Part shown: positions 34,863 to 45,917 of the stretch, piece after piece
Layout of the letters: each line of letters begins with the position of its first letter
Position numbering within the stretch: the first letter of the stretch is position 1
Made by a program: the position numbers and the translations under genes
Notes under the pieces: generated by a model
Seen by the model: only the letters and a program-made list of their open reading frames with translations
Told to the model about the DNA's origin: nothing
Databases searched by the model: none
NCBI GenBank assembly: GCA_048772705.1
Contig: JBLWGC010000104.1
Span: 744,001 to 808,000, forward strand
Source of the DNA: Leidyana gryllorum EB-2025a
Taxonomy: Eukaryota > Apicomplexa
Length of the DNA: 64,000 nt
Direction of reading: 5' to 3'

Positions 34863-35557
34863 ATGAGGGTGTTTGCTCTGCTGAGTCTCACGACACTTTT
34901 GGCTGAAGGGATACTCTTTGACGCTCGCGTCCGAGCCGGTGTAACAAAGTGTTACAGTGAGGAGATTGGCGAGAATGCACTCTTCGTTGCCGAGGTGTTA
35001 CCGAGAGAAACGAAAGAGGGTGTCCAGGTGAGCGGCGACCAACACTGACCATTTTGTTGGCGAACACAAATCACCGTCCAGGTACTTGTATCTATGCGAA
35101 CACCACGTGAATACTACTACAATGATACCAGTACTTCACTCATGAAGACTGCCTTTACAACTCCGCGGAAGGGCCACGTAGATGTGTGCCTGCGTAATTT
35201 AAGCCGCAAGGAGACGGCAATGGTGAACATCCGACTGCTCCATGGGGCGCTGGCTAAGGACTTTAGCCAGATCGCAAAGAAGGAGCACCTCGATCCAGTC
35301 GTAAAAGCGCTGCAGGATGTCGAATGTAAGGATTGGTCTTGAGGGGGTCATTGGTTGTGTGTTCAGTGCGCATTAAAGACTACCGTGCGAAGCAGACATT
35401 CTTGGTCGGACGGGAACCTGCCGCTCGTGCGATGGTGGACTCGACGCACAAGCGAGTGGTAATACTGGCTGGAGTAAACGTGGGGGCGGTGATTCTGTGC
35501 AATGTAGTGACTGTTCTTTTCCTACGCTCCTTCTTCCGCGCCAAGAAGATCATCTGA
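34863..35557 (+). CDS. p24/emp24/GOLD family cargo receptor (TMED)
   Basis: Three exons, 34863-35027, 35082-35325 and 35367-35557 (introns 54 and 41 nt), giving 199 residues. Signal peptide (MRVFALLSLTTLLAEG), GOLD domain with the CYSEEIGENALFV start and a VDVCLRN strand, a coiled coil, then a STHKRVVILAGVN stretch leading into one membrane span. The protein ends AKKII, a cytosolic di-lysine COPI retrieval signal (KKxx). p24 proteins cycle between ER and Golgi and sort GPI-anchored cargo, of which the 5'-nucleotidase at 50.5-53.1 kb would be an example. The start lies 27 bp after the preceding stop, with TTTTTGG between them. Confidence 0.92.
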
Positions 35558-35579
35558 GCAAAAAAAAGTATGTAGAATA

Positions 35580-37903
35580 ATGGATACTTTTCCTGAAGGC
35601 GGAGGAGGAGAAGCGGAGGATATCACATCCGTCTGTGTTAGGCGACTATGGCCATATGGTGACGAGGCGCTCGTTGGCGATTATCAATGGCAGTCGGCTT
35701 TGATTTGTGTCGCGGGCTCCACAGGAACAATCGATGTGGATAGGGTGGATGGCACCCAATATAAATATCCCTTAGAGAGCTATAAACGATTCCGCTGTCC
35801 CCAGAAAGCGCCCATCCTCATACGAAAGGGTCAGAAGCCTAAACAGCCTGTGGATGCATCGTCCCGGGAACATGCGTCTCTCCACATACAGTTCGACGAT
35901 AACGAGAAAACGATCATTCTCCAAACCAAGTTGAGGGAGGAAGCCGCTGTCCAACCCTTACTCAAGGGAATCCAGGACGTTAAGAAGCGGGAAGTGCCAG
36001 AATGGGGGTTTCAACTGTCTGAGCACCCGGAATTGAATTTGTATCTCCTCTTTCAAAGTATTGAGGAGCGCGACGCCTTTGTCAGAAAGCTGAAACACGC
36101 CAAAGCCCGGTGGCTGCATAATCTGAAAGCTGAGGAAGAGGCTGAGGATGTCCGAACGAAACGTAAAGTCGTGGAACAATATAAAGCTCTGTTGGAGAAG
36201 ATTCAGGAGGAGCATCGAAAACGATTACAGACGGCCGCCCACGCACAGAGCGGACAGCTCAACGCTGCTCGAGAGAATGCTCTCGAGTGTGACGTTGGCC
36301 TTCGGCTATTGTACGAGGTGAGACTTTTTGTTTGTCGGAGACACACGCACTCTTTGCCTCATGGATGTTATAGGATCTGGTCTTGAATCGAAAAGTCTTG
36401 ACACCCGATGAATTCTGGCGTAGACATATGGAGTCTTTGGCCGGGACAATCCCGTTACCACAGCCGTCAGAGGAGTTCTTCTTCCCGCCCTCGTCTCACG
36501 GAGTTTATGTAAAGCGAGCCGCCGATCAGGTGTCGGCCTTGCTGGTAGAATCCAAATTGGTTCAAACAAAATATGACGAGTTGGTGAACGGAGGGAAGCT
36601 GACCGAGGAGGAGTTTTGGAGTCGACTCTTTCAGAGCCGATTCTACGCCACATTGGTGGGTAGCCCGGGTACGGTCACGATGGCCAAACACGAGCCGTAT
36701 TTCGACGATGCGAAGGTTGAAGATCCCATCGATGACCAATTGAAGAGTGTGATGGACCCTCGGACATCTGTCAATACATTGATGCCTGCGACGAGTAGTT
36801 TGGCCGGTGAAGATCACTTACAGAAACCCGGCTTTGGAACCAAAGGGGTTACTGACTTGGTGACTCCCACCACCGCCAGTGACCACTTGGCTGCTGCTAA
36901 GAGACATCCATTGACTCTGATGGAGAGATTCAATCGACACGCTTCTCGCGCTTTGCAGAATCGACACGACTATACTGTCTTTTACTCTGGAGGCTCATTC
37001 GGCGACGACACTGTCGACCCGGTGGTCGATCTCGCGACCCAAGTGCCTTCTTCTAAGGAGACGTTGGGACTATTGGCGGCATTGGTGACCCTCGAGTCGA
37101 GTCTGGACCGTCGTCCGGATGTCTCAAAGACGAACATTTTGGACACTCTGTACCAACAGAAGCAGCAGCAGGTGGCGGAGGCCGTTGGAATGCAAGATTT
37201 GAAGGCGGAGAATCGGTCGAAAGGCCTGGTCGAGGACGCAAAGAATGACAAACGGTACGGCAAACGGCTCATAGCTATGCCAGTCGAGCCGTTTGTGTTC
37301 CACGAGTACGGCAAGATGATGACTGAAGGGATCAAGACGTACAAACCGGACATCAACGTGAGTACACCATCGTTATCTCGGATCACATTTTCGGGTTTCC
37401 GTTCAGCCAATGTCCAACGAACTGACCGCAACTGTCGCCTTTGTCAAATGCACTTCAGCACTCAGAGGGTCTTCTGAGATAGGCAACGAGAAACTAAGTG
37501 AGTGTCGGGGTCTTCCTGCTCCAATCATTCATTCCGTCCCTCCATTTGTCCAGTTCGAGAGGCCACCAGTTTGAAGTCATTGGTTCAGCTCTTCGACAGC
37601 GTGGCCGATCTCCAAAACAAAGTCAAAGAGATATTGTATCACGCCTACAATCCCCCACCGGAAGGTCGCTCAATTGAGAGTCGGAAGAAGTTGCGGAAAG
37701 CGTTGGAGGATTTGAAGGGAGAGCTCCAGGGATTAAAGCGTCTGGAGGTAAGCGGTTTCCAATATCTCCATTGAATGCGTCTGCAGATCGACACTACTGG
37801 GCATCGGAAGCTCACAGGTATCATCAACACGAGGACTCTGACGCAACCAATTGTGAATGCGATGGATGCGGCCCTGGCATTGCCGGAATTGAGGAATATC
37901 TGA
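35580..37903 (+). CDS. TFIIH subunit p62 / Tfb1 (BSD domain)
   Basis: Five exons, 35580-36317, 36374-37357, 37407-37497, 37554-37747 and 37787-37903 (introns 39-56 nt), giving 707 residues. An N-terminal PH-like domain is followed by two BSD domains, recognisable by LTPDEFWRRHM and LTEEEFWSRLFQSRFYATL. The helical C-terminus (QLFDSVADLQNKVKEILYH) matches p62/Tfb1. It belongs to the TFIIH core used in RNA polymerase II initiation and nucleotide excision repair. It starts 22 bp after the p24 gene and ends 11 bp from a convergent gene. Confidence 0.9.
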
Positions 37904-37914
37904 GCTGTGGGATA

Positions 37915-39440
37915 TCAAGAACGATTTTTTGCATCGCCTTCGAATCCGACTTCTGTCAAATATGTCATCTTCTCCTTCATCCGTCTCGCTTGCGCTTGTT
38001 TGCCTTGGTACTCGGCCATCTCTTCAGAGTCAGCTGCCACCATATTGAGGTCGCCTTCCTCATATTGAGCTTTGGTGCGGACCAAAATGGCGTACAGCGT
38101 CAAAGTGTTATTGAATCGATCCAAGTCTTGTTCGAGGAGCGTTCTGATATACCGTTCGCCTTCATCGAGTCTGTGGTGAGGAGAAGGTTATCACATCCTT
38201 TGCTCAAAGAGTAAAACTCACGAGTGTCCAGATACCACAGAGGGCTCGCGGAACCTCATGTGTTCGCAGGTCACGGGGAGTAACCGGCCCTTCACTTTAA
38301 TGTCGTTGGATCCGGCCATAGCCTCGGGGTGGAGTGATTTGAGATCAATGGATCCCGGGTCCAGTATGAGGACCAGTTTCTCTTGACCCATTGGCACCAT
38401 AGCCATTGCGATCGCGGTACTGCCGCGCAATAATAGGAGCATCACTGGGCCTGCGAAATGGTTGTTTCGTCGGTTTGAGGAGAAGCATCTCGTCTCAACT
38501 TACCCACTGTGGCTTCCCGGCAGAGCTGCTGCCAATCGCCCACGATGTCATCGAATACTTTGATTGGGAGGGCCCGAAGGACTTCCAGGCCCTGCAGCTC
38601 TTTGAGGTTTTCTAAGAATCGTTTGAAACTGGCTGGGGCTCTGTATCTCCAGTCATCTGGGAAGTGACGATCGCCAATTTCGACCAAATCACTGACGATA
38701 AGATCGCGACTGAAAGTAACGAGAATGTCCTGAGTGAGACGTCCACCAGTGATGACTGTCCTTTCGCACCATCTAATGCAACAAACCAATTTCGTTAAAC
38801 CTGACACTGATAACACCGGGACCAACACGCATTCTATCAGAGCCTGTTGTATGTCGTCGTCCTGCACGTCGGACAGTAGGGGTAGCAGCAGACTGATGAG
38901 TTCACTGCTCGCGGGTACGGGACGGAATGGGTTGGTGACGGCTAACTTCTTGGCAGTCTGGCGTTGAGGGGGGGGAGCTCCTCCTCCCTCGAGACTGCCG
39001 AGCCGCTCAGCCTGGCGGTGAGCGGTCTTTGCTTTGGTGGCCTCTGTGACCTCTACACTCGCTGAGGCATTTCCTCCCCGTCGAAAGTCCTCCCAGAGTG
39101 CACCAGGGAGATTCACATGTCCACGTAGCGCAAGTAATCTAACTTTGTCATGTAGATTCGCCAAGATTTCGGCCGCTAAACACTCTTTGGGATGTACGAT
39201 GGCCAACTCGTTGAGTTTGTCAGCCTCTATGTCGGCCGAGTACTGAGGCTGCTCCGCGGGCCGAGCTCCTCCTTTGGCTCCCGATAGACCGCCGCCGAAA
39301 CAACAGCTGAAATAGTCCTCCAGAGCACCAAACCAACTGCCCTCTTTCAATGTCACAGCTTCGGTCTCTTCGGGTAATTGAGGCATCGTCATTTGACGAT
39401 CCGCCTCGCTCTCTTGACTGGAATCATTGTCCTGCAACAT
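37915..39440 (-). CDS. Conserved-looking protein of unknown function
   Basis: Three exons, 38504-39440, 38222-38450 and 37915-38170 (introns 53 and 51 nt), giving 473 residues. I recognise no family. Visible parts are a Cys-rich patch (FSCCFGGG), an Ala/Gln-rich linker, a middle alpha-helical region (ELISLLLPLLSDVQDDDIQQ), a block LVLILDPGSIDLKSLHPEA, and a C-terminal charged helix (EGERYIRTLLEQDLDRF to QAQARRMKEKMTYL). No signal peptide or obvious membrane span. The ATG at 39440 is 51 bp from the ALYREF start on the other strand. Confidence 0.7.
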
Positions 39441-39491
39441 TGTTCGTGCAAAGTGGACGCGTGCATGTCGAAAAAATTCGATAGTCCCAGA

Positions 39492-40456
39492 ATGGCTGGC
39501 GAACCAGTGGCACTCGACATGAGTCTAGGTGAGGTGCCACAGTGTGTGCGATGCAACACCGACCATTCTCTGTGTCTGTTCAGATGACGTGATAGCGCGT
39601 GGACGAAAATCAAAACGTGCGTTGCCTTCCGGCCGGATTTAGTTCTCTACGTCTTACGGCATTGCAGCTGCCCCTCCTAGGGTCGCCAAGAAAGTTCAGA
39701 AGGTGAGTGTGTGTCGTCTACCTCCTCTCCAATTAACACGGTTCCCTCCACGCAGGATCGACAGGGCAGACGTTTTCGGCCTAATGAAGATGCATCGTTC
39801 CAACAACGACGTCCTTTCGTGAGTGAGCGAGCGTGTGTGAACGAATATTCGAGGCCGCGCTGCACAGTTGCGAGAGAATAATCGCACTCCTTGGGATGTC
39901 AATCACCCCGCGAGTAATACGCGAAGATCGCGAATTCCCGGTGAGTCGCTCTTTCGGTCACCAATATCCAAACCCTTTCGTTCTCAGTCGAAGAACGCTT
40001 ACTGAGAGTCAGCGGGTTGGAGTTCTCTGTCCTACAAGAGGATCTTATGGTATGTCTCCGGGCAACAAATTACTATTGAACCCGCGACAAATGTCTCTTT
40101 CTCTCTCTCTTATAGGAACTCTTCAGTGCTGTCGGGCCAGTTCAGAAATGCTGGATAGACTACGATCGCACTGATAGGTCGCTGGTAAGCAGCCGTCTGT
40201 CCCAACGTAGTGTTGGCACGCATGTTGTGTTGTGTTCGAATATATTTCAAACGAGAGTCTTCTTCGGTTTGGTACAACAAACAACTCTTTTTGTCAGGGA
40301 ACTGGTGGTGTGATATTTGAGTCTCCTGACGACGCTCATAGGGCCCGTCAGCTGTTCGATGGCCGCAGCATCGATGGAGGGATAATCTCGATCCAATTCG
40401 AGGGAGGAGCGACCTCGCCCACGGCTGGTGGAGTTAGACGGGTGCGAACAAGGTAG
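39492..40456 (+). CDS. ALYREF/Yra1-like mRNA export factor
   Basis: Eight exons in 965 bp: 39492-39528, 39584-39616, 39668-39702, 39756-39818, 39868-39940, 39988-40049, 40116-40184 and 40298-40456, giving 176 residues. The N-box LDMSLDDVIARGRKSK matches the REF conserved motif. A basic/Arg-rich linker follows (QGRRFRPNE). The single RRM reads RLLRVSGLEFSVLQEDLMEL, then FSAVGPVQKCWIDYDRTDRS, GTGGVIFESPDDAHRARQLF and DGRSIDGGIISIQF. ALYREF joins TREX and hands mRNA to the export receptor. An in-frame ATG at 39465 is an alternative start. Almost half of the gene is intron, unlike its neighbours. Confidence 0.88.
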
Positions 40457-40587
40457 CGAGTAGTGGAGCGGCTTTTCCGAGAATGTGAGAAAACTTGTGT
40501 GGCTGCGAACTAACTAATCTAATTGTTAGACAAGTAGTAACTCTGTCAAACTCGGTGTCAACCTTCTGGAACACATACATCTTGAAT

Positions 40588-41718
40588 ATGATGTCTACTA
40601 TGGGGAACTTCAATATGATTGGGACCAGCCAATGGTCTGCCAAAGGAGTGGAGGCACTATTGGAAGTCAGGGAACAACGAGGGGGATTGTTGGAACAGAT
40701 CAAACGGGTCGAGGAACGATTTCGGTCAGACGCAAACTTGCGCGAGGAAGCGACGAAACGCGCGGTACTGATTTCCAAGTCGGAAATAGTTCTGGTCCAA
40801 GCTGTCTACTGTGCGATCGCATATCTCCGTACCAACGATGAGCGTTTTCGTCTCCCCTTCAGTCAACTTCGCACAGCCATGCCACACACATACACTGACC
40901 TCCTGACCCAGGTGCAATCACTCGCGGACGCCATCATGAAAGAACGTTCTCGTAGACCTCAAGCGCACACGGGAACCACTGAAGACGCACAACTGACTCA
41001 ACTTTTCAAGGAAGTCGTCAACATTCTCGAAACTGACGATATGATGCTGGGAAACATCAAAAACCGCCGGAGATTGGAATTGGAAATCATCACAGGGCAG
41101 ATCCAAAGCCGCGTGGTGAAACTGAAAGAACGCGGGTTGGCTAAGGGATTGGTGGAGTCTGCCACAAACTGCACTACTGTACCCACTGTCCCTGCTGTGG
41201 AACCGCCTATCGTGGAACAGTTCGCCAACTATGAATTCGCCGGAGGCCCCAACTCACTCCAAACCCTCATGAATATCCTCATGCGGGCTGCCGATTTGTG
41301 CCGTCGGCGACTTCAACTCTGGTTAGAAATCCACGCTATGGAGATCATCACAGCCCGATCCTACCATTGGCTTCTGCGCTCCAGCACCTCTCTCATCACG
41401 CGAATCAAACAGCAAATACAACAATGTCAACAGGACCACCGAGATCTATCCGCCTTCCTCGAGAAAAACGCCCGCTCACCCATTCCTCCTGAGCAGATCA
41501 AACCCGCTGACATTGTAGCGCTACTCCGCCCCGCGTCTCTCACAGTCTTTGACGTCCGATTGGAACAAAAGGAATACGACGATACACTCCTAGAAGCACA
41601 GGTCGCCCAGACCAGATTGAGCAAATTCATCAAGGACTCCATACATGATTATGACCATTTTGCCATAGGCAAACTCGGCGAAACCCTCGTGGAACTCTTC
41701 AAAGAAACCTGCCGTTGA
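40588..41718 (+). CDS. Coiled-coil helical protein, unknown function
   Basis: A long open frame of 376 residues from the ATG at 40588, almost entirely helical with heptad-like stretches (EVREQRGGLLEQIKRVEERF, IITGQIQSRVVKLKERG, LITRIKQQIQQCQQDHRDL). A C-terminal segment reads YDDTLLEAQVAQTRLSKF. No catalytic motif or membrane span. It might be a vesicle-trafficking or cytoskeletal scaffold, but no family is recognised. Upstream, a good intron (GTGAGA at 40482 to TTAG at about 40531, with CTAAC branch point) suggests a spliced 5' UTR or short first exon; the frame stays open above 40588. Confidence 0.7.
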   Translation: MMSTMGNFNMIGTSQWSAKGVEALLEVREQRGGLLEQIKRVEERFRSDANLREEATKRAVLISKSEIVLVQAVYCAIAYLRTNDERFRLPFSQLRTAMPHTYTDLLTQVQSLADAIMKERSRRPQAHTGTTEDAQLTQLFKEVVNILETDDMMLGNIKNRRRLELEIITGQIQSRVVKLKERGLAKGLVESATNCTTVPTVPAVEPPIVEQFANYEFAGGPNSLQTLMNILMRAADLCRRRLQLWLEIHAMEIITARSYHWLLRSSTSLITRIKQQIQQCQQDHRDLSAFLEKNARSPIPPEQIKPADIVALLRPASLTVFDVRLEQKEYDDTLLEAQVAQTRLSKFIKDSIHDYDHFAIGKLGETLVELFKETCR

Positions 41719-42199
41719 ATAATATCCGAATAAATCCAATAAAGATCATTGGACGCGTTGGTAAAGAGGCAAGTAGACACAAATACGTTGTAGGTAACAA
41801 CAATCTGACGCAACAAAATAGGATAAACATTAGGAACACGTTGAGCGGGTCTCGAGAGATAGATTCGAGATTGACGCTAAACAACGTGAAACGCCAGACT
41901 AGCGTTCGTCAGGCACGAGGCCCCCAGAAATTGCGATACGCAGAGGTGCGTAACGACGGGAAGTGGCTCGTCAGTTTTCAATGTAGCAACTAATTCGTCA
42001 TCCGCTGAGCGTCATTGACAGAACTAATGCCCCTGAGCAAGGATAAAAAAGAAAGAAAAAAAAACTGGGGGGTACCCCAGTTTTTTCCGTGTCCCACGAC
42101 TGTCCCATACGTGTCCCACGGCAGGGAAAACCTGTTACGTCCCACCGGGATCGAGACGTGTCCGATCGGCTTGCGTTCAAGTGTGTGTGTTGCAGCTTT
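41719..42199. other. Convergent intergenic region with strong hairpin
   Basis: 480 bp between two convergent genes. It contains a perfect 12-bp inverted repeat with a 4-nt loop at 42059-42086, listed separately, and after it several copies of GTCCCA(C/T). No gene is seen. Confidence 0.6.
42059..42086. repeat. Perfect 12-bp hairpin (AAAAAACTGGGG / CCCCAGTTTTTT)
   Basis: Arms 42059-42070 and 42075-42086 are exact reverse complements around the loop GGTA. Being symmetric, it would fold in RNA from either strand, and it has an oligo-T on the 3' side in both directions. It sits between the stops of two convergent genes, so a role in 3'-end formation or transcription arrest is possible. A small mobile-element remnant is the main alternative. 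Confidence 0.8.
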
Positions 42200-43128
42200 C
42201 TAAGATTTACTTAAGAGTCTGGACTCAGTAGCTCTGCTCTCGGCTTCGGCCTCCTTGAAAATGTAATCAATAGCTTTGCCGGGAGGCAGATCTGCGGGAT
42301 TGTAGAAAATCCGAACGGGAAGGTGATCGTCAATACAGCAGCCGTGATTGGGGCCTTTGCCCTCCTCAGGGGGAGGCGGAATAATAAAGTCCCGCCACAC
42401 CTGGCAGTTGAGCTGCGAGACGCGACATTGGCACAGCAGTTGCTAAAGAGATTACTCACTCTTTGTGCAAATTCCATCAATCCGTTGTGATCTGTTCTCG
42501 GCAAGTTTCTAAGAACTCGTGGGTCAATACCCATTCTTTCGGCGGCTTCTGACTCATATTCGTGTCCGTTTTTGACCCCATAGATTATGTCCAGAGCCGG
42601 AGTTGGTACGAACCCAGATACGCAACCTGTCAATGGCTCGAAGAGTAGATAGGTGGTTTTGTGAGGGTTGCGTGCACACATCTGAGCAACCAAGTGCGGC
42701 AATCCGTGAAAGGCTTTGAGATCACTGAGTCTGATCTCACGGAGTTCCTGTTGTCGCTCCTTATTGAGTTCCATTTCCATGGCTTGTTGAACTTCGGGCG
42801 GGAAGAGGGACTTGGACCAATGTTCATCGACCGTTATGGTCCTCAAGGGCTTCAGGGGGCCCTGCAGGAAGTCCATGTGGTGCCCTGCATCTTCCACTTG
42901 GCCATTCTGCGGATGCATTGGTTCTTGGCTGACCTCGTTCGGCACCGCAGAATCACCTGCACCACCCGGCTCTTCCAGTCGAACACTTTCATCCTTCTCG
43001 CGGACACTCTTCTTGGAAGGCCTCACGGCTCTCTCAGGCTTTGGTATAGCAGCCGGCATGTTAGCTGTTGGCATTAACGTGCATGCAACCAAGCCACTTT
43101 TCGGTTGGATGAAGGGAGGAGATTCCAT
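42200..43128 (-). CDS. Protein of unknown function
   Basis: Two exons, 42460-43128 and 42200-42412 (47-nt intron, GTGAGT...CGCAG), giving 293 residues. The N-terminal third is low complexity; the rest has conserved-looking stretches such as AHLVAQ-like PHLVAQMCARNPHKTTYLLF, IDPRVLRNLPRTDHNGLMEF and VWRDFIIPPPPEEGKGPN. The end is RIFYNPADLPPGKAIDYIF. I do not recognise the family. The frame continues upstream of 43128 but has no further ATG before a stop. Confidence 0.68.
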
Positions 43129-43430
43129 CCCCGAACTGGAAGATGGTGGGGCTGCATCTCTGAGGGAAGAGCTCTTGGGGGTCGTAGTGGGCTTCGCCAC
43201 GGTTCAATCAGTGCTGTTGTTGTGTTGATTAACTGCTGTTATTCTATTAAGTTGCTAAGTCGTTTGGTAGGACAGGGGAAAAGGTAGTGCTGGTTAGAGA
43301 GTCAGGGGGTGAGGAGTAGCTCTGTATGTTGCTTCACACCCATCCACCATTGCACCCCCTTTCACCCCGAGTCATTACATAATTTGCGTTTTTTTCTTTC
43401 CGCCTTGCGCCCAGTGGGTGCCTGACCAGC

Positions 43431-44582
43431 ATGGGCTTTCCTTGTGTCTTGGTGATTGACGAGCCCATCATTGACCTGATCAAAGAGGTCGACGACGACT
43501 TTCTGAAGGCATATGGGGTGCAAGATGGCGAGATAACTCGTTATAATCCAGATGTGCACAGCGATTTGTATGAGGTGCTCAAGTCCGCCGATTCAACAGT
43601 TGTGCTCCCGGGAGGGAATGCTCAGAATACTGCCCGAGTGTGTCAGGCTCTGAGTCCGTACGATGGGCGAACCGGTTTCATGGGGGCCATCGGGATGGAT
43701 ATATACGGAACGATGATGACCAAAGAGGCTGAGGCATGCGGAATGGTATGTGACTACACATCGATTGTGAACGAGATGACGTCTCGTTGTGCGGTGTTGG
43801 TAAACAAGCGAACACGGGAACGCACAATGGTGACGGACTTGGGCGCATCGAACCATTTGAGAGAAGAGCATCTGGATATGGAGAGGATCGAGGCTGCGAA
43901 GGTGATCTTTTGCGGAGGGTTTATGGCTTTCTCTCAGGCCGAGATGGTGACCAAATTGGCTAAATCCGTTGCCGAGCGAGCGGAGCAGGTCTGGTCGACA
44001 TCTTTGGGAGCTCCCTTTGTGGTATCGATGTGTTCCAAGGTGCTGGGTGAATGGCTGCAATTAGCAAATATGGTAGTTGGGAATGAGTCAGAGTGGAAGG
44101 CCTACGGACAAGATCAAGGATGGGCCAAGGAGATGAGTGTTCAGGAAATCATCAAGCGAGTATGTGATGACACGCCTTGGAGGTGTGGGATGCATAAGTC
44201 TAGAATCGTAATTGCGACCCAGGGCCCTAAGCCTACTCTGGTCGCCTATCGCTCTAACGCCAAAGCCTTGACAACGCTTCAAGAGTATCTTGTCAAAGAG
44301 GTCCCAGCTGAAGAAATTGTTGATACAAACGGATGCGGTGACGGCTTTGCAGGAGGATTCCTATATGCATGGTCAAGAGGAGCTACTTTGGCCAAGTGCG
44401 TTCGAGTTGGCCAAGTGTGTGGACGCGAAGTGCTGAGAAACAACGGTGCGGTCTTTGACCTAGCGGAGTACAGTAAGAAGCTGAATCTCGAAATTGACGA
44501 GTGGTTAGTCGATGACTCCACTTTAGCCCAAACTACCACTGGAGCATCGTCTACATCTGAGACAGAATCGGACCTTCATTGA
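43431..44582 (+). CDS. Adenosine kinase paralogue 1 (PfkB family, divergent)
   Basis: Single exon, 383 residues. It phosphorylates adenosine to AMP with ATP if active. PfkB marks: LPGGNAQNTARVCQAL, GFMGAIGMDIYG, LGASNHLREEHL, AKVIFCGGFMAF and the catalytic TNGCGDGFAGGFLYAW. The N-terminal substrate strand reads VIDEPIIDL instead of the usual GNPLLDI; the Asp is kept but the GN pair is lost, and the anion-hole motif is GCGD rather than GAGD. A C-terminal Ser/Thr-rich tail of about 20 residues is extra. It is followed 66 bp later by a second, more canonical paralogue on the same strand, so a tandem duplication with divergence is likely. Confidence 0.88.
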   Translation: MGFPCVLVIDEPIIDLIKEVDDDFLKAYGVQDGEITRYNPDVHSDLYEVLKSADSTVVLPGGNAQNTARVCQALSPYDGRTGFMGAIGMDIYGTMMTKEAEACGMVCDYTSIVNEMTSRCAVLVNKRTRERTMVTDLGASNHLREEHLDMERIEAAKVIFCGGFMAFSQAEMVTKLAKSVAERAEQVWSTSLGAPFVVSMCSKVLGEWLQLANMVVGNESEWKAYGQDQGWAKEMSVQEIIKRVCDDTPWRCGMHKSRIVIATQGPKPTLVAYRSNAKALTTLQEYLVKEVPAEEIVDTNGCGDGFAGGFLYAWSRGATLAKCVRVGQVCGREVLRNNGAVFDLAEYSKKLNLEIDEWLVDDSTLAQTTTGASSTSETESDLH

Positions 44583-44648
44583 ATCCAATGTGTCAATCAA
44601 TAGCTTAGAATATTTCTTTCGCGTTAAGAAATAAATTCCACCATCAGC

Positions 44649-45752
44649 ATGGGTGTCTGCACCAGTTCTGCGGCTCCTGTCATCCTCGGATGCGGTAATC
44701 CGCTTCTCGACATCCAGGTTGAGTCGGAGAAAGCCACAATCGCCAAGTACAACCTGCACAATGGCGAGGCGGTCCTTTACGACCCGGCCAGGCAGACGAC
44801 CATCTACGAGGATTGCCGTCAAGACCCCAATGTTGTGTACATCCCCGGCGGAGGCACCCAAAACAGTATGAGAGTCGCGGCTGCCTTGTGCACCGTCCCC
44901 GGGTACGTTGGCTACCTCGGCTGCGTCGGCAACGACGAGGAAGCTAAGATCATGGGTGATGCCGCTACCAAGGCTGGGGTCAAGGTTGTCTACCAAGTCC
45001 ATCCCACTGAGAAAACCGGACTCTGCGCTTGCCTCATCGAAAAGGAGTCTCGTGACAGAGTTATGTGCACTCGTCTGGGAGCTGCTTGCTGTTTCGATCC
45101 GGCTCATCTGCACAAGAACTGGCACATGGTCGAGCAGGCTCGTGTCCTCTACAGTGCTGGATTTTTTGTCTCTTCCTCGGCAGAGTCTATGCTCAAGATA
45201 GCCAAGTTCTGTGCCCCCCGCGAAGACAAATTCTGGGCCTGCGGACTGAATGCCGAATTCATTCCGGTGGTGTACAAGGATCAGGTCCTTCAGTGGCTCA
45301 AGTACGCCAATTTGTTCGTCGCCAATGAACTGGAGTGGCCAGCCATGGCTAAGGCCTTCAACTGGGAAGAAGGCTTGGATCAGCGTCAAATGTTGCTCAA
45401 AGTCTGTGAGGCTCCGGAATGGGAGTGCCACCCCTCGAAACCTCGCATCGTGGTTGCCACCCAAGGTGCCAACCCAACTCTGGTGGCTTATCGGATGAAA
45501 GCATCGGATGCTGTTCGCGTGGAAGAATTTCCCGTAGCACCAATTGCCAAGGAGTTGATTGTGGACTCAAATGGTTGTGGAGACTCTTTTGTCGGCGGGT
45601 TTTTGTACGGATGGAGCAAGGGGTTCCGGTTGGAGAAATGTGTGGAACTCGGTCATTTGTGTGCCCGTCAACTCCTCCAAGGCCAAGGAAACCAATTCGA
45701 TCTCAGTGCCATTCGCGACCAGTTGGTCGCCCAGGGCGAGGAAAGTATTTGA
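44649..45752 (+). CDS. Adenosine kinase paralogue 2 (PfkB family)
   Basis: Single exon, 367 residues. N-terminal ILGCGNPLLDIQVE is the standard adenosine-kinase substrate motif. PGGGTQNSMRVAAAL, GYLGCVGNDEEAKIM, LGAACCFDPAHL and ARVLYSAGFFVS follow, and the catalytic loop is SNGCGDSFVGGFLYGW. It should convert adenosine to AMP in the cytosol. Codon use is strongly biased to C-ending codons, like SAHH and HSP90, suggesting high expression; paralogue 1 is less biased. Both paralogues share the GCGD variant, so it predates the duplication. Confidence 0.93.
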   Translation: MGVCTSSAAPVILGCGNPLLDIQVESEKATIAKYNLHNGEAVLYDPARQTTIYEDCRQDPNVVYIPGGGTQNSMRVAAALCTVPGYVGYLGCVGNDEEAKIMGDAATKAGVKVVYQVHPTEKTGLCACLIEKESRDRVMCTRLGAACCFDPAHLHKNWHMVEQARVLYSAGFFVSSSAESMLKIAKFCAPREDKFWACGLNAEFIPVVYKDQVLQWLKYANLFVANELEWPAMAKAFNWEEGLDQRQMLLKVCEAPEWECHPSKPRIVVATQGANPTLVAYRMKASDAVRVEEFPVAPIAKELIVDSNGCGDSFVGGFLYGWSKGFRLEKCVELGHLCARQLLQGQGNQFDLSAIRDQLVAQGEESI

Positions 45753-45917
45753 GTTTTATTTAGTGCAAATCCTCCTAGTTACCTCTGAGCTAAGCTGAAA
45801 ACGACGGAGACAAAGCAGAGTTGCAGTCGCAAAAAAATCGATTTCGGAATTTATTTCCATTCTAAATCCAAAACAAACTAACCAATCGACCACAACACTT
45901 CTTTATCCCGACCAACA

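Noticed and set aside
43201-43430. Start of the 42200-43128 gene at GTG 43200
   Set aside because: The frame lacks an ATG there and a stop lies just upstream; the first ATG is at 43128.
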